64,000 nucleotides of DNA from Methylobacterium sp. C25 (GTDB lineage: Bacteria > Pseudomonadota > Alphaproteobacteria > Rhizobiales > Beijerinckiaceae), in assembly GCF_021352225.1 (NCBI RefSeq), contig NZ_JAAUVI010000002.1, positions 186,001-250,000 of the forward strand. Reading direction: 5' to 3'. The notes under the pieces were generated by a model. That model was not told the DNA's origin and did not search any database. It worked only from the letters and a program-made list of their open reading frames with translations. Position 1 is the stretch's first letter. The number at the start of each line of letters is the position of its first letter. Below, one piece after another: positions 19,857 through 28,516 of the stretch. The position numbers were made by a program, and so were the translations under genes.

Positions 19857-22409
19857 TCAGTATTTGCGGATGATCGGCTCTTCCATCGGAACCGGATCGT
19901 CGCCGAACCGGTAGCGAAGGCCGGCATAGATCGACAGCGGCTGAGCTAGCGTCGTCGTGCGCGGATCATTGATGGGGTAACGGTTCGCGACCGTGCCGCC
20001 CTCAAGATATGTACCGAACGTTGCGTACTTGTTGTTGGTCAAGTTGGTGATGAGACCAAAGACCTGCAGGTTCCGCGTGACCTGGTAGGACGTGTTCAGG
20101 CCGAGCACGTAGTAGGCAGGCAGCGGCTTGTTCAGGTTCGACTCGTCGCCCCGATAGTAGGAGGACGAGAAGGCCTGAACGTTCATGCCGACACGCCAAC
20201 CCGGCAGCACCATATAGTCGAATCCGGCCTTGATCTGGTGAGCCGGGATCAACGGCACCTTGTCGCCAGGCCTGACGAAGATCGCGCCATCGGCATCGGA
20301 CGAGGGGTTGTTCGGCGAAGACAGCGTTCCGTTGAACTGGAACGTCGCGTCGACCAGAGCGTAGTTGGCGTAGAGAGAGAGATCGCCTCGCGAGTACTCG
20401 GCACCCACTTCGAAGCCCTGGCGACGGGTCGACGGCACGTTGACGTAGTAGCCGCGAGCCGCATTGCCGGGGGTGGCAAGCTGCAGGATGTCGTTGGCGA
20501 GATCGTTGCGGAAGGCGCCGATCTTATAGGTCAGCAATCCGCCGTCGTAGAAGTTCGGGATCGCACCACGGAAGCCCACCTCGTAGTTCTGCGCGGTGAC
20601 CTGCTTGAGCGGCGGGTCGGCGACGAGCGAGTTCGGCAGGAGGCAGGGACGATCGGGATTCGAGCAGGCGAGCTCGAGCGGCGTCGGCGTGCGGTTCGAC
20701 TCCGAGTAGCCACCATAGAGCGACATGAAGTCGAAGACCTTGTAGGTCAGGCCGGCGACGGGGTTGATCTTCGTAAAGTAGTGCGTGCCGTTGACGTCCG
20801 GTGAGAAGCCGGTCTGATCCGTCGCGGTGATCCGCGAGAAGTTCAGTCGGCCGCCGGCGGTAAGGGACAGTCGATCGGTGAGATCGATCGTGTCGGTGGC
20901 GTAGAGGCCCATCGACAAGGACGACCCGATCACCGAGCTCGGCGCGATACCGAGCGCGGCAGCCGTCCTCAGGAACTCTGTACCGAGGCCGGGGATGTTG
21001 CCGTAGGTCGGGTTGACGGGATTGGTCGTGACCGAGAGATCCGGGTTGATCACGCCGAGCGTGCTCGACGACTTGAACGAGTAATCCGCCGCGTCGATGC
21101 TGCCGCCGACGACGAAGCTGTTTCCGAAGCCGAACACGCGGTCGCGGTTGGCCGCCTGGAGCGAGCCGCCATAGCCGGTCGCCTCGGTCTTGGTCACGTC
21201 GATTGTGCCGTAGGGAACGCCGGCCGTGAACGGGATACCGTTCGCCGGAGTGCCGCGGCCGAGCATCAGGAACTGATTGCGGAACTGGGCCTGGGTCTGG
21301 CCCGGGGCCGGCGAGAAGCCGTCATCCTCGAAGCAGAGGCGGCCGCGGAAGTTGGAGCGGGTGCTGCAGTTCTCGAAATTGCCGTCGTTACCGTCGACAT
21401 ACTGGTTGCTGAAGCGACGGAAATAAGCGTTTCCTGCGAGATCCCAGGTCGGCGAGATGTCGACGCGACCCGTGACCTGCATCGTGCCCATCTGGGTCGT
21501 CGTGGTCTGCGGATAGGTGAAGATTGCGCGCGGATCGACTTGAGTGAAGTCGACCGGGGTCGCAGCCGCGGCACCGAAATACGTCCGGGCGAAGTTGCCG
21601 ATCAGGTGGAATTCCGAATCCTGGGTCCGATAGCCGAGGTCCGTGTAGACGCGGCCAATCGTGCTCGGGCTCTCGTAGCGCCAGCCGCGATCGTTCAGGC
21701 CGTCGCCATTGAAGTAGAAGCTCCAGTCGCCGATCTGCTTGCCGTATTGCAGGCCGCCGCCGATACGGGCGTCCGAGCCACCGAGCGCGGTGACTTCGGT
21801 TCCCTGCCAGTTGAAGCCGTTCTTCATCTGGATGTTCACCGCGCCGCCGAGCGCGTTGAGGCCGAAGACCGGGTTCGAGGTGACGACGTCGATGCGCTGA
21901 ATCGCCGAGGGCGGGATCAGGTCGAACTGAACGGTGTCGCCGAAGGCTTCGTTGACGCGCACGCCGTTCTGGTAGACGGCAAGGCCCTGCGCAACGCCCT
22001 GAACCGGCGATGCGGTGAAGCCGCGGTAGTTGACGTCGACGCGGTTGTTGCTGCCCTGCGAGTCGGTAAGGCTCAGGCCGGGCGTCACGCGAGCGAGCGT
22101 CGCCACCGCGTTGAACGTGCCGGTATCCTGCTCGAGCTGCGATGCAGTGACCGTCTCGACGGTGCTCGGGATCTTGTAGAGTGGCTGGGCGCCACCACGT
22201 AGGCGCTGCTCTACCGGAGCCGTCTGGCCGCCGGCCGGACCCGAGGCAACCACCCCGCGCCGTCCAATCCCGGTTCCCGATGACGCGCCGACGGGCGTCG
22301 TTGCGACAACAGAGATCTCGTCGAGAGTCGCCGATTCCTGAGCGTAACCCGCTCCTGGCAGTAGCGCGACCGAAGCAATCAGGCTGCTCCGCAGCACACG
22401 CATCGTCAT
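19857..22409 (-). CDS. lutH: TonB-dependent outer-membrane receptor, lanthanide (lanthanophore) uptake
   Basis: 850 residues. Signal peptide (VLRSSLIASVALLPGAGYAQ), TonB-box-like segment LDEISVVATTP, plug domain (about 70-220, with ARVTPGLSLTDSQGSNNRVDVNYRG split over the conserved plug strands and GLNALGGAVNIQMKNG), then a long beta-barrel ending in aromatic-rich strands (YAGLRYRFG). Its place between the Lut transport genes and lanM identifies it as LutH, which in M. extorquens is needed for lanthanide transport across the outer membrane. The substrate complex cannot be read from sequence. It has a 337-base upstream gap and so probably its own promoter. Confidence 0.92.
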   Translation of the reverse strand: MTMRVLRSSLIASVALLPGAGYAQESATLDEISVVATTPVGASSGTGIGRRGVVASGPAGGQTAPVEQRLRGGAQPLYKIPSTVETVTASQLEQDTGTFNAVATLARVTPGLSLTDSQGSNNRVDVNYRGFTASPVQGVAQGLAVYQNGVRVNEAFGDTVQFDLIPPSAIQRIDVVTSNPVFGLNALGGAVNIQMKNGFNWQGTEVTALGGSDARIGGGLQYGKQIGDWSFYFNGDGLNDRGWRYESPSTIGRVYTDLGYRTQDSEFHLIGNFARTYFGAAAATPVDFTQVDPRAIFTYPQTTTTQMGTMQVTGRVDISPTWDLAGNAYFRRFSNQYVDGNDGNFENCSTRSNFRGRLCFEDDGFSPAPGQTQAQFRNQFLMLGRGTPANGIPFTAGVPYGTIDVTKTEATGYGGSLQAANRDRVFGFGNSFVVGGSIDAADYSFKSSSTLGVINPDLSVTTNPVNPTYGNIPGLGTEFLRTAAALGIAPSSVIGSSLSMGLYATDTIDLTDRLSLTAGGRLNFSRITATDQTGFSPDVNGTHYFTKINPVAGLTYKVFDFMSLYGGYSESNRTPTPLELACSNPDRPCLLPNSLVADPPLKQVTAQNYEVGFRGAIPNFYDGGLLTYKIGAFRNDLANDILQLATPGNAARGYYVNVPSTRRQGFEVGAEYSRGDLSLYANYALVDATFQFNGTLSSPNNPSSDADGAIFVRPGDKVPLIPAHQIKAGFDYMVLPGWRVGMNVQAFSSSYYRGDESNLNKPLPAYYVLGLNTSYQVTRNLQVFGLITNLTNNKYATFGTYLEGGTVANRYPINDPRTTTLAQPLSIYAGLRYRFGDDPVPMEEPIIRKY

Positions 22410-22746
22410 TTTCCCCAGCCCCTTTTTTGGCGTCCCCGTTTTCGGGGTGTGCCGGGACTTTTCACGGGGTTGGGAAGCTCAGCAATTGCTGCTGCGGCAC
22501 ATTGCAGCCGGTAATAAGCGATTTATCAGGAATGATGGGCGCGCGTGGCGCTCGCGCAACATATTTCTGGAGAGATTTCAGTGGCTTAGGGATAATTAGG
22601 CAGTTTGTCCGGGATGATTTGGCAACCGTTTGAGATGTCTGAGAGGCTGCTCGTTTCGCAAATGTTACCGCCGTAATCGCGGACAGCAGCACCCGAGCCG
22701 CTTGCCGAATCATTCGTGCAAGCGCTCAGGCAAACCGGACTAAGCC
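22410..22746 (-). promoter_or_regulatory. lutG-lutH intergenic region with leader hairpin
   Basis: 337 bases without a gene. A CCCCG-TTTT-CGGGG hairpin lies at 22,434-22,447, about 25 bases before the lutH start on the minus strand, followed by a purine-rich ribosome-binding stretch (AAAAAAGGGGCTGGGG). The gap suggests that lutH has a promoter separate from lutA-G. No known riboswitch shape was recognised. Confidence 0.45.
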
Positions 22747-23373
22747 TCAGAGTTTCGCCTGTATCTTCCTGGCGATTTCGCCGAGCCGCTGCTCCAGCAA
22801 TGTCGGCACCTCGCAGACGTAGGTGACGGACTTGTTGCGCTCGTCGAAGATGCGGCGGTCCCAGTTGAAGGAGTTCTCGAGGTCGGTGCCCTCCTTGGTT
22901 GCAACCTTTGTCGCGTCTTCGGCCGGCCCCTCTCTCGTTTCGCTGATCTTGTCGGCCTCCTCACGGATGCGCTGGGCGAGACGGTGCTGGCCCTGTGCAT
23001 AGCGGACGATGCCCGAAACGATGGTGTTGCGCTCGCCGTTGATCACCTCAAAGACGCCGGCAAAGACGCGAGTCAGCCGCTTGTCCTTCTCGTCCTTGTC
23101 CTTGATGTCCTTGGTGAAATCGTCGATCAGACCGTCGACATCGTTCAGCTCGGTGCGCCGCGAGGCAAGTTTGCGCGCAAACTGCGCCGCTTCGCGATCG
23201 TTGCCCCACTCGCCGGCTGCCGCCAGATCGGGGCCGGTCCAGAACGACCCATAACCGAGCGTTGAAACCTTGCGCTGGGCGCAAGGCCAGTCGGGATCGG
23301 GCTTCGGTTGCGCAAGGGCCGGTATGGCGACGGCCATCAGGCCGAAGCTTGCGAGAAGAAACGGACGGTACAT
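22747..23373 (-). CDS. lutG: LutG, exported protein of the lanthanide-uptake operon
   Basis: 208 residues from the ATG opening MYRPFLLASFGLMAVAIPALAQ (signal peptide); a GTG four codons earlier is an alternative start. The mature protein is charged and helical, with CAQRKVSTLGYGSFW near the start, DVDGLIDDFTKDIKDKDEKD in the middle and VTYVCEVPTLLEQRLGEIARK near the end. The two Cys are widely separated. No known domain. Named by its position as the seventh gene from lutA; periplasmic role unknown. Confidence 0.75.
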   Translation of the reverse strand: MYRPFLLASFGLMAVAIPALAQPKPDPDWPCAQRKVSTLGYGSFWTGPDLAAAGEWGNDREAAQFARKLASRRTELNDVDGLIDDFTKDIKDKDEKDKRLTRVFAGVFEVINGERNTIVSGIVRYAQGQHRLAQRIREEADKISETREGPAEDATKVATKEGTDLENSFNWDRRIFDERNKSVTYVCEVPTLLEQRLGEIARKIQAKL

Positions 23374-23394
23374 GCGATTGTCCACGTCTAGGCT

Positions 23395-24300
23395 TCAGTT
23401 CGCCGCGCCTGCTGGTCCGCCGCGCCGGGCCATGATGCCGCGGCCGGGATCATAGGCGATGACGGCCAGGGTGAAGAACGCCAAGCCGGTCCCGATTACG
23501 ACGGCGCAAGCGAGTGGCTCGAACTTCGCGTAAAGCGCGAAACGGACCAGCTCGACCGCGTGCGAAAACGGGTTGGCCTCGCAGATCCAGTAGAGCGTCT
23601 CACTCGACTCCCGGATCCGCCAGAGCGGATATAGGGCGGAAGAGGCAAAGAACATCGGGAAGATCACGAAGTTCATGATGCTCGCGAAGTTCTCGAGCTG
23701 GCGCACCATCGACGACAGGAACAGGCCGATGGCGCCGAGCATCAAGCCAGCGGCGATGAAAGCCGGCAGCGCCGTAAGGTAGCCCAGCGGCGGGATGTCG
23801 GTCTCCCAGAACCAAGCCACGGCGAGGAACGCGTAGGCCTGCACGATCGAGACCGAGACGCCCGCGATGAGCTTGGCCAGCAGCAGCGTCCAGCGCGGAT
23901 AGGGCGAGGTCAGCAGCACCTTCATCGAGCCGACCTCGCGGTCGTAGACCATCGACAAGGATGACTGCATGCCGTTGAAAAGCTGGATCATCACGGCCAG
24001 GCCAGGCACCACGTAGACCTCGTACAGCACGTAGGTCTCGTAAGGCGGCGTGATCGAGACGCCGAGCGTGTTGCGAAAGCCGGCCGCGAAGATGAACAAC
24101 CAGACCAGCGGCCGTACCAGCGCCGAGAAGAAGCGCTCCTTCTGATTGAAGAAGCGCAGCAACTCGCGGCGCACGATGCCACCGAGAGCCCGCAGGTAGC
24201 CTACGAAATCGAGCCGGCCGAGATGCGGCACCGGCTTCGCTGACGTTGCGCTGCTGCTCGGCGCCGCGGCGGCGATCGTGCTGTCGGAGGCGTTGCTCAT
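23395..24300 (-). CDS. lutF: LutF, ABC-2 type permease
   Basis: 301 residues with six membrane helices and the ABC-2 transporter pattern (ELLRFFNQKERFFSALVRPLVWLFIF near the start, YDREVGSMKVLLTSP in the middle, ANPFSHAVELVRFALY near the end), split here for length. ABC-2 permeases normally export. Its start overlaps the lutE stop (ATGA), so it pairs with the LutE ATPase. In M. extorquens the LutE-LutF transporter is implicated in lanthanide movement into the cytoplasm; direction cannot be proved from sequence. Confidence 0.88.
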   Translation of the reverse strand: MSNASDSTIAAAAPSSSATSAKPVPHLGRLDFVGYLRALGGIVRRELLRFFNQKERFFSALVRPLVWLFIFAAGFRNTLGVSITPPYETYVLYEVYVVPGLAVMIQLFNGMQSSLSMVYDREVGSMKVLLTSPYPRWTLLLAKLIAGVSVSIVQAYAFLAVAWFWETDIPPLGYLTALPAFIAAGLMLGAIGLFLSSMVRQLENFASIMNFVIFPMFFASSALYPLWRIRESSETLYWICEANPFSHAVELVRFALYAKFEPLACAVVIGTGLAFFTLAVIAYDPGRGIMARRGGPAGAAN

Positions 24301-25052
24301 GCCGCTGCCTTGCTCGGCTCGGCGACGAGGCGCCGGAAGGTGGTCTCAAGGCTCTCACCCGCTTCGCCGATGCCGCCGGCGAGACCGCGCGCAACCACCT
24401 GCCCCTTGTGCAGAACCACGACGTCGTCCTCGGCCGAGATTTCCTCGAAGATATGGGTCGCCCAAAGCACCGAGAGCCCCTCCTCTCGAACCAGCGCCCG
24501 CACGATGCCGACGATGTCTGCACGGGATTCGAGATCGAGACCGACGGTCGGCTCGTCGAGCAACAGCAGGCGCGGCTCGTGGATCAGCGAGCGTGCGATC
24601 TCGATGCGGCGCGACTGGCCGCCCGACAGCGTGCGGATCTTGTCGTTGCGCCGGTCGGCGAGACCGACGCGGTTGAGGAGCACGTCGATGCGGTCGCGCG
24701 CCGCACGCCGCGCAATTCCGTGCAGGCTGGCGTGGTAAAACAAGTTCTGCGCGACGGTGAGATCGGTATCCAGCGTGCGCGCCTGGAAGACCACGCCCAG
24801 GCGGGCCAGCGCGCGGGACGGTTCGCGGTCGAGGGGATGGCCGAGGATCGAGACCCGGCCGTGCTGATTGTTGTAGAGCCGCGTGACGACCGAGAAGAGC
24901 GTCGTCTTCCCGGCACCGTTCGGCCCGAGCAAAGCGGTGAAGCTGCCACGCTCGACCCGAAGCGAGACGTTCGACAGGGCCGCACGCTGACCGAAATTGT
25001 GGCTGACGTCGGCAATGTCGAGGGCTGCGCCCTCGCTCGGCTCTGGATTCAT
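24297..25052 (-). CDS. lutE: LutE, ABC transporter ATP-binding protein
   Basis: 251 residues. Walker A LLGPNGAGKTTLF, Q-loop VVFQARTLD, signature LSGGQSRRIEIARS, Walker B RLLLLDEPTVGLD and H-loop WATHIFEE are all intact. Belongs to the ABC-2-associated ATPase class found with PQQ-dependent alcohol oxidation systems. Its ATG overlaps the stop of the preceding 82-residue gene and its stop overlaps lutF, showing tight translational coupling. Confidence 0.93.
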   Translation of the reverse strand: MNPEPSEGAALDIADVSHNFGQRAALSNVSLRVERGSFTALLGPNGAGKTTLFSVVTRLYNNQHGRVSILGHPLDREPSRALARLGVVFQARTLDTDLTVAQNLFYHASLHGIARRAARDRIDVLLNRVGLADRRNDKIRTLSGGQSRRIEIARSLIHEPRLLLLDEPTVGLDLESRADIVGIVRALVREEGLSVLWATHIFEEISAEDDVVVLHKGQVVARGLAGGIGEAGESLETTFRRLVAEPSKAAA

Positions 25053-25297
25053 TTCAGTGCCCGCTTCGCGTCACCGACGGCATCCATGCACTCGTCGAAC
25101 TCGCCCTCCTTTTGCTCGCGCTGAGCGTTCTTCAACGCCCGCTTGAGCTTGGCGAGGACGGGCTCGGCCGGCGCCTTGGCAATCTCGCCCTGGATCATCG
25201 TGATGCCGGTGGCGCAATCGGCCTTGTCGTCCGCGAGAGCGGGGGTGGCGAGGACGAGGGCAGCTAAGGTCATGCCCGTTGCGACGGATCGGTTCAT
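25049..25297 (-). CDS. lutD: LutD, small exported protein
   Basis: 82 residues. Signal peptide MNRSVATGMTLAALVLATPALA, then a short helical domain with two Cys (KADCATG and FDECMDAVGD) likely joined by a disulfide. The Lys/Glu-rich middle (KLKRALKNAQREQKEGE) suggests a helical hairpin. No known family. The stop overlaps lutE (ATGA). The letter is assigned from gene order A to H. Confidence 0.75.
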   Translation of the reverse strand: MNRSVATGMTLAALVLATPALADDKADCATGITMIQGEIAKAPAEPVLAKLKRALKNAQREQKEGEFDECMDAVGDAKRALK

Positions 25298-25305
25298 CAG
25301 ACGTC

Positions 25306-25737
25306 TCACTTCACCGAAATCGTGCCGGTCATGCCCTTGGACTCCAGTCCTTGCGCGTACCATTTGTAATCGCCCGGCTTGATCGCCACGAATTCGACGG
25401 CGATCTCGCCCGGATCGTCGAACTCGAGATGGTCCGGCGGGCCACCGCCGTGGATTTCCTTGTGCTCGATGACGATCTGGTTGAACCAGATATTCCGGAA
25501 AAACTCGGGCGCGTAGAACTTGTACTCCTGGTGGCCCTTGGCAATGATGCGAAGTCGGTAGGCCTTGCCGGCCTCCAGTTCGATGTCCTTGTTCTCGACG
25601 ACGAAGTCGTTGCCGTCCTCGTTGCCCAGCACGAGGTCGGGCAGGTTTTGGCGCTTCTTCGTCAGGTCGAGCGCGCTGGCAGGCGCCGCGAACATCAAGG
25701 CCGAGCCGAGCAGCACGGCGAGCTTCCACACCTTCAT
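25306..25737 (-). CDS. lutC: LutC, cupredoxin-like periplasmic protein
   Basis: 143 residues. Signal peptide MKVWKLAVLLGSALMFAAPASA, then a beta-rich cupredoxin-like fold (AYRLRIIAKGHQEYKFYAPEF split by the EF loop, IWFNQIVIEHKEIH, IAVEFVAIKPGDYKWYAQG, GMTGTISVK). No cysteine is present, so a classical type 1 copper site cannot form; His, Glu and Asp side chains remain for another metal. A very strong AGGAGGAG ribosome-binding site precedes the ATG. Periplasmic lanthanide handling is plausible (inference). Confidence 0.8.
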   Translation of the reverse strand: MKVWKLAVLLGSALMFAAPASALDLTKKRQNLPDLVLGNEDGNDFVVENKDIELEAGKAYRLRIIAKGHQEYKFYAPEFFRNIWFNQIVIEHKEIHGGGPPDHLEFDDPGEIAVEFVAIKPGDYKWYAQGLESKGMTGTISVK

Positions 25738-25796
25738 TCCATCTCCTCCTGCCGCCGTTCGCCGGCGGTCCGACCGTGTTTTGTCTTAGTCCCAGC

Positions 25797-25911
25797 TCTC
25801 ACCCCGAGGTGCCGCTGCGCAACTGAAGCCTCCGGCGTCCCAGGTATTCAGAGAGCTCCCCTTCGAGGCCTGCCGTCGCAGGCAACTCAGAATGAGGTTC
25901 CGGGTGGGATG
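25797..25911. repeat. Dispersed long imperfect palindrome (copy in lut operon)
   Basis: The right arm, read in reverse (ACCTCATTCTGAG, then GGCCTCGAAGGGGAGC), matches the arms of the repeat at 30,372-30,504. The left arm (CTCACCCCGAGGTGCCGC, GAAGCCTCC) is degenerate. It fills the gap between the beta-propeller stop and the lutC leader, inside an operon, and may act as an mRNA stem. Confidence 0.6.
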
Positions 25912-25919
25912 TCCGCGTC

Positions 25920-26912
25920 CTAATTCTTTGAAATCGCCACGCCCCAGGGCAACAGGCCCGTCTGGATGCTCTTCAAAACCTTCAGGTTCTCGACGTCGAT
26001 CACCGAGACGTCGTTCGAGCTGCCATTGGTCGTGTAGAGCTGCTTCTCGTCGGGCGTGAAGGCGAGCTGCCAGACGCGCTGACCCACCGGAAGATACTTC
26101 TCGACCTCGTAGGTCTTCGTGTTCACCACGGCGACGCGGTTGGCTGGACCCAGTGCCACGAAAGCCTTGGAACCGTCCTTGGTGAGCCGCACACCAACAG
26201 GCTGAATCTGCTCGTCGTTCACGCTCGGGATCTTGAAGGTCACCTTCTTGATCACCTTGCGGGTCGCCACGTCGATCACCGAGACGGTGCCGCCGACTTC
26301 GGCCGAGACCCAGAGCGTCTTGCCGTCACCCGAGAACTCGGCGAAGCGCGGGCGCGCATCGACCAGGACGTTGTCGATCACCTCGAAGGTCTTGGTATCG
26401 ATGAAGTGGGCCATGTTGGTGGTCTCGGAGGTGTTCACGAGAACCTTCCCGTCCGGCGACAGGCCCATGCCTTCCGGCTCGACGCCGACCGGTACCTCGG
26501 CCAGCACTTTGTTCTTCTCGATGTCGATGATGGTGACCTGGCTGTCGTCCTCGTTGGCGACGTAGAGCGGGTTACCCGATGCCGCGAGGATGAACTGCTC
26601 CGGGTCGGGGCCGGAGCGCAGCGAGCGCGTGACCTTGCCGGTGGCGGTGTCGAGGACGTCGATGCGGTCGTCGTCGCTGGCGCAGACGAAGAGTTCCTTG
26701 TCATCCTTCGAGAGCGTGATGCCGCGCGGGCGCCGCCCCACCTTCCAGGTCGCGGTGACCGCCATGGTGTTGGTGTCGATGACGCTGACCGAGTTGCCCT
26801 TTTCGTTGGTCACGTAGGCGGTGAAGGCCTGCGCGGCCTCCGACAGCCCGAGCCAAGCTCCCGCGAGCACCGCAACGCTTACGCTCGCTCTGAAGCGACG
26901 GCCCATCAGCAT
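25920..26912 (-). CDS. lutB: LutB, exported YVTN-type beta-propeller (PQQ-catabolism associated)
   Basis: 330 residues. Signal peptide (FRASVSVAVLAGAWLGLSEAAQA), then about seven repeats of a 40-residue propeller blade, each with the pattern VSVIDT...VGxxPxG...SPDGK...VxNxxxN. Examples are GNSVSVIDTNTMAVTATWKVG and SNDVSVIDVENLKVLKSIQTG, given here in part. It matches the family called PQQ-dependent catabolism-associated beta-propeller, usually found with PQQ alcohol dehydrogenases. A second Met three codons in is an alternative start. Role in Lut unknown. Confidence 0.82.
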   Translation of the reverse strand: MLMGRRFRASVSVAVLAGAWLGLSEAAQAFTAYVTNEKGNSVSVIDTNTMAVTATWKVGRRPRGITLSKDDKELFVCASDDDRIDVLDTATGKVTRSLRSGPDPEQFILAASGNPLYVANEDDSQVTIIDIEKNKVLAEVPVGVEPEGMGLSPDGKVLVNTSETTNMAHFIDTKTFEVIDNVLVDARPRFAEFSGDGKTLWVSAEVGGTVSVIDVATRKVIKKVTFKIPSVNDEQIQPVGVRLTKDGSKAFVALGPANRVAVVNTKTYEVEKYLPVGQRVWQLAFTPDEKQLYTTNGSSNDVSVIDVENLKVLKSIQTGLLPWGVAISKN

Positions 26913-27039
26913 CCTCCCTGTCGCGCGCGCTTTTCGCGCATTCGCCCCGGCGATCTAGCGCAATTTCCCGACAGGGACATTGGCCATTCAGCGGGATCGT
27001 CCGAATCCACAGCGTTTCATTGCCGCATCGAGCGCAGCG

Positions 27040-28320
27040 TTACTTGAACTTGCAGGTCGTCTCCGGCTGATCGGTGCCGAGCGTGTCAAGCGGCGTGCGC
27101 TGGTGGATGAAGCCCTGCTCCGGCGCCACGGACACCATCGCTTTCGGCTGCACAACGATGATCGGCTGGCGCAACTGGTGGTCCCAGGGGCGATAGCTCA
27201 GCGAGACGCCTTTGTAGGCTGGCAGGCTGAAGGTCGGATCCGTGAAGTACGGGATCAGCGTGGCCGCATCGGTGCTCTTCTTCTGCGTTGCTCCCTCGCC
27301 GACGCTGCGCACGCCCGCCCAGGCCTGGTAGTCGAGGGGCCGCATCAGCCTGCCCGAGAGCCTCCGGAAACGGTTCTGGGCCTGGGCCGCCCCCCAGGTC
27401 TCCAGCGTTGGATGCCAGGTCGTCGCCACCAAGCCGGCCGTTCCGGCGATGGGTCGCGGATCCACGGTGCGATACGGGACGTATTCGCCCCAATCCTGCT
27501 CCTCGTCGGCGACGATCGCCATGTCGTAGTCGATGCCCCGGGTGAAGATCATCGCCTCGGCGCGGGTCGGCGTATCGCCGCGCGCCTTCATCAGCGGGCC
27601 GAAGGTCCATGGTTTTTCTGCCGTGACCTTCAGGCCGAACTTCCTGGCGGAGTTCTTCATGGCCTCGGCATAGGCCTTGTCGCGGTCGCTGGGGCCGACG
27701 ATCAGGAAGATCTTTCGCCAGCGCATCAGCGTCATGTACTGCGCGATCGCGTCGGTCTGCATCGCGCGGCTCGGGATGGTGTGGAAGACGTTGGCGCGGC
27801 AATCGGCCCCACGCAGGGAATCGTCTGGCGCGCCGGCGTTGAAGACGGCCACGCCGTCGCCCTTCAGCGCATCGGCGACGGCCAGAACTTCGGCTGCGGG
27901 CAGCGCGACCACGAAATACTTCACGCCCTTTCCGGCGAGTTCCTTGGCGGCGTCGACGGCGCTCTTGCCCTCCTCCAAGGCGACCTCGTCGAGAGCGTAG
28001 GTCTGCTTGGTGAAGCGGCCGGTGGTGTTGTTGTCCTTCACCGCCATGCGCGCGCCGGCGACGCCGAGATCTTCGGGATCGGCCTCCGCATCGTAGGACG
28101 AGGGCGCTGGGACCGGACGGTAGAGGAAGGCGATATGCGTCTCGCTGCCCGGCATGGTGGCAGGTTGCTGGGCCGTCGGCGAGCCGGGCGCAGGCTCGCC
28201 GGTCTCGGCCTTCGGCTCTTGAGCTATGCCGACCGCGCCGCTCATGACGGTGGCGAAGGCGGGCAGAACGGCGAGGAGGCGGAGGGCGGAAAAACGCATG
28301 CCCCGGGACGCTAACAACAT
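27040..28320 (-). CDS. lutA: LutA, periplasmic substrate-binding protein (type 1 fold) of the lanthanide transport system
   Basis: 426 residues. The signal peptide begins at the ATG of MLLASRGMRFSALRLL with GAGGG upstream; an internal ATG seven codons later is also possible. It has the two-lobe fold of branched-chain-amino-acid-type binding proteins (THIAFLYRPVPAP, ARMAVKDNNTTGRF, VKYFVVALPAAEVLAVADAL, WRKIFLIVGPSDRDKAYAEA, DMAIVADEEQDWGEY). First gene of the lut operon. The acidic DEEQDWGE loop could contribute metal ligands (inference). Confidence 0.85.
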   Translation of the reverse strand: MLLASRGMRFSALRLLAVLPAFATVMSGAVGIAQEPKAETGEPAPGSPTAQQPATMPGSETHIAFLYRPVPAPSSYDAEADPEDLGVAGARMAVKDNNTTGRFTKQTYALDEVALEEGKSAVDAAKELAGKGVKYFVVALPAAEVLAVADALKGDGVAVFNAGAPDDSLRGADCRANVFHTIPSRAMQTDAIAQYMTLMRWRKIFLIVGPSDRDKAYAEAMKNSARKFGLKVTAEKPWTFGPLMKARGDTPTRAEAMIFTRGIDYDMAIVADEEQDWGEYVPYRTVDPRPIAGTAGLVATTWHPTLETWGAAQAQNRFRRLSGRLMRPLDYQAWAGVRSVGEGATQKKSTDAATLIPYFTDPTFSLPAYKGVSLSYRPWDHQLRQPIIVVQPKAMVSVAPEQGFIHQRTPLDTLGTDQPETTCKFK

Positions 28321-28516
28321 CTCGGCGTGACCCTCAACGGTTGATGTATAAGGACTTTCTAAGCTCGCAACGCGGCGCGTCGGCGGTTGCGCTGCGGCAA
28401 ATCCGGCCAGAGGAAACGAGAGCCCTCCGCGCCGACCGTTGCCAAAAGCTCCTCGCGCCCGACCTAAAACCGGACGAGGGCGATCCGTCTGAGCCGCTTG
28501 CCTGGAGGAATCTGTG
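28321..28516. promoter_or_regulatory. Divergent region between lutA and the DUF3280-like gene
   Basis: 196 bases that must contain the promoter of the lut operon (minus) and of the cofactor-gene operon (plus). No operator could be identified by eye. Confidence 0.4.
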
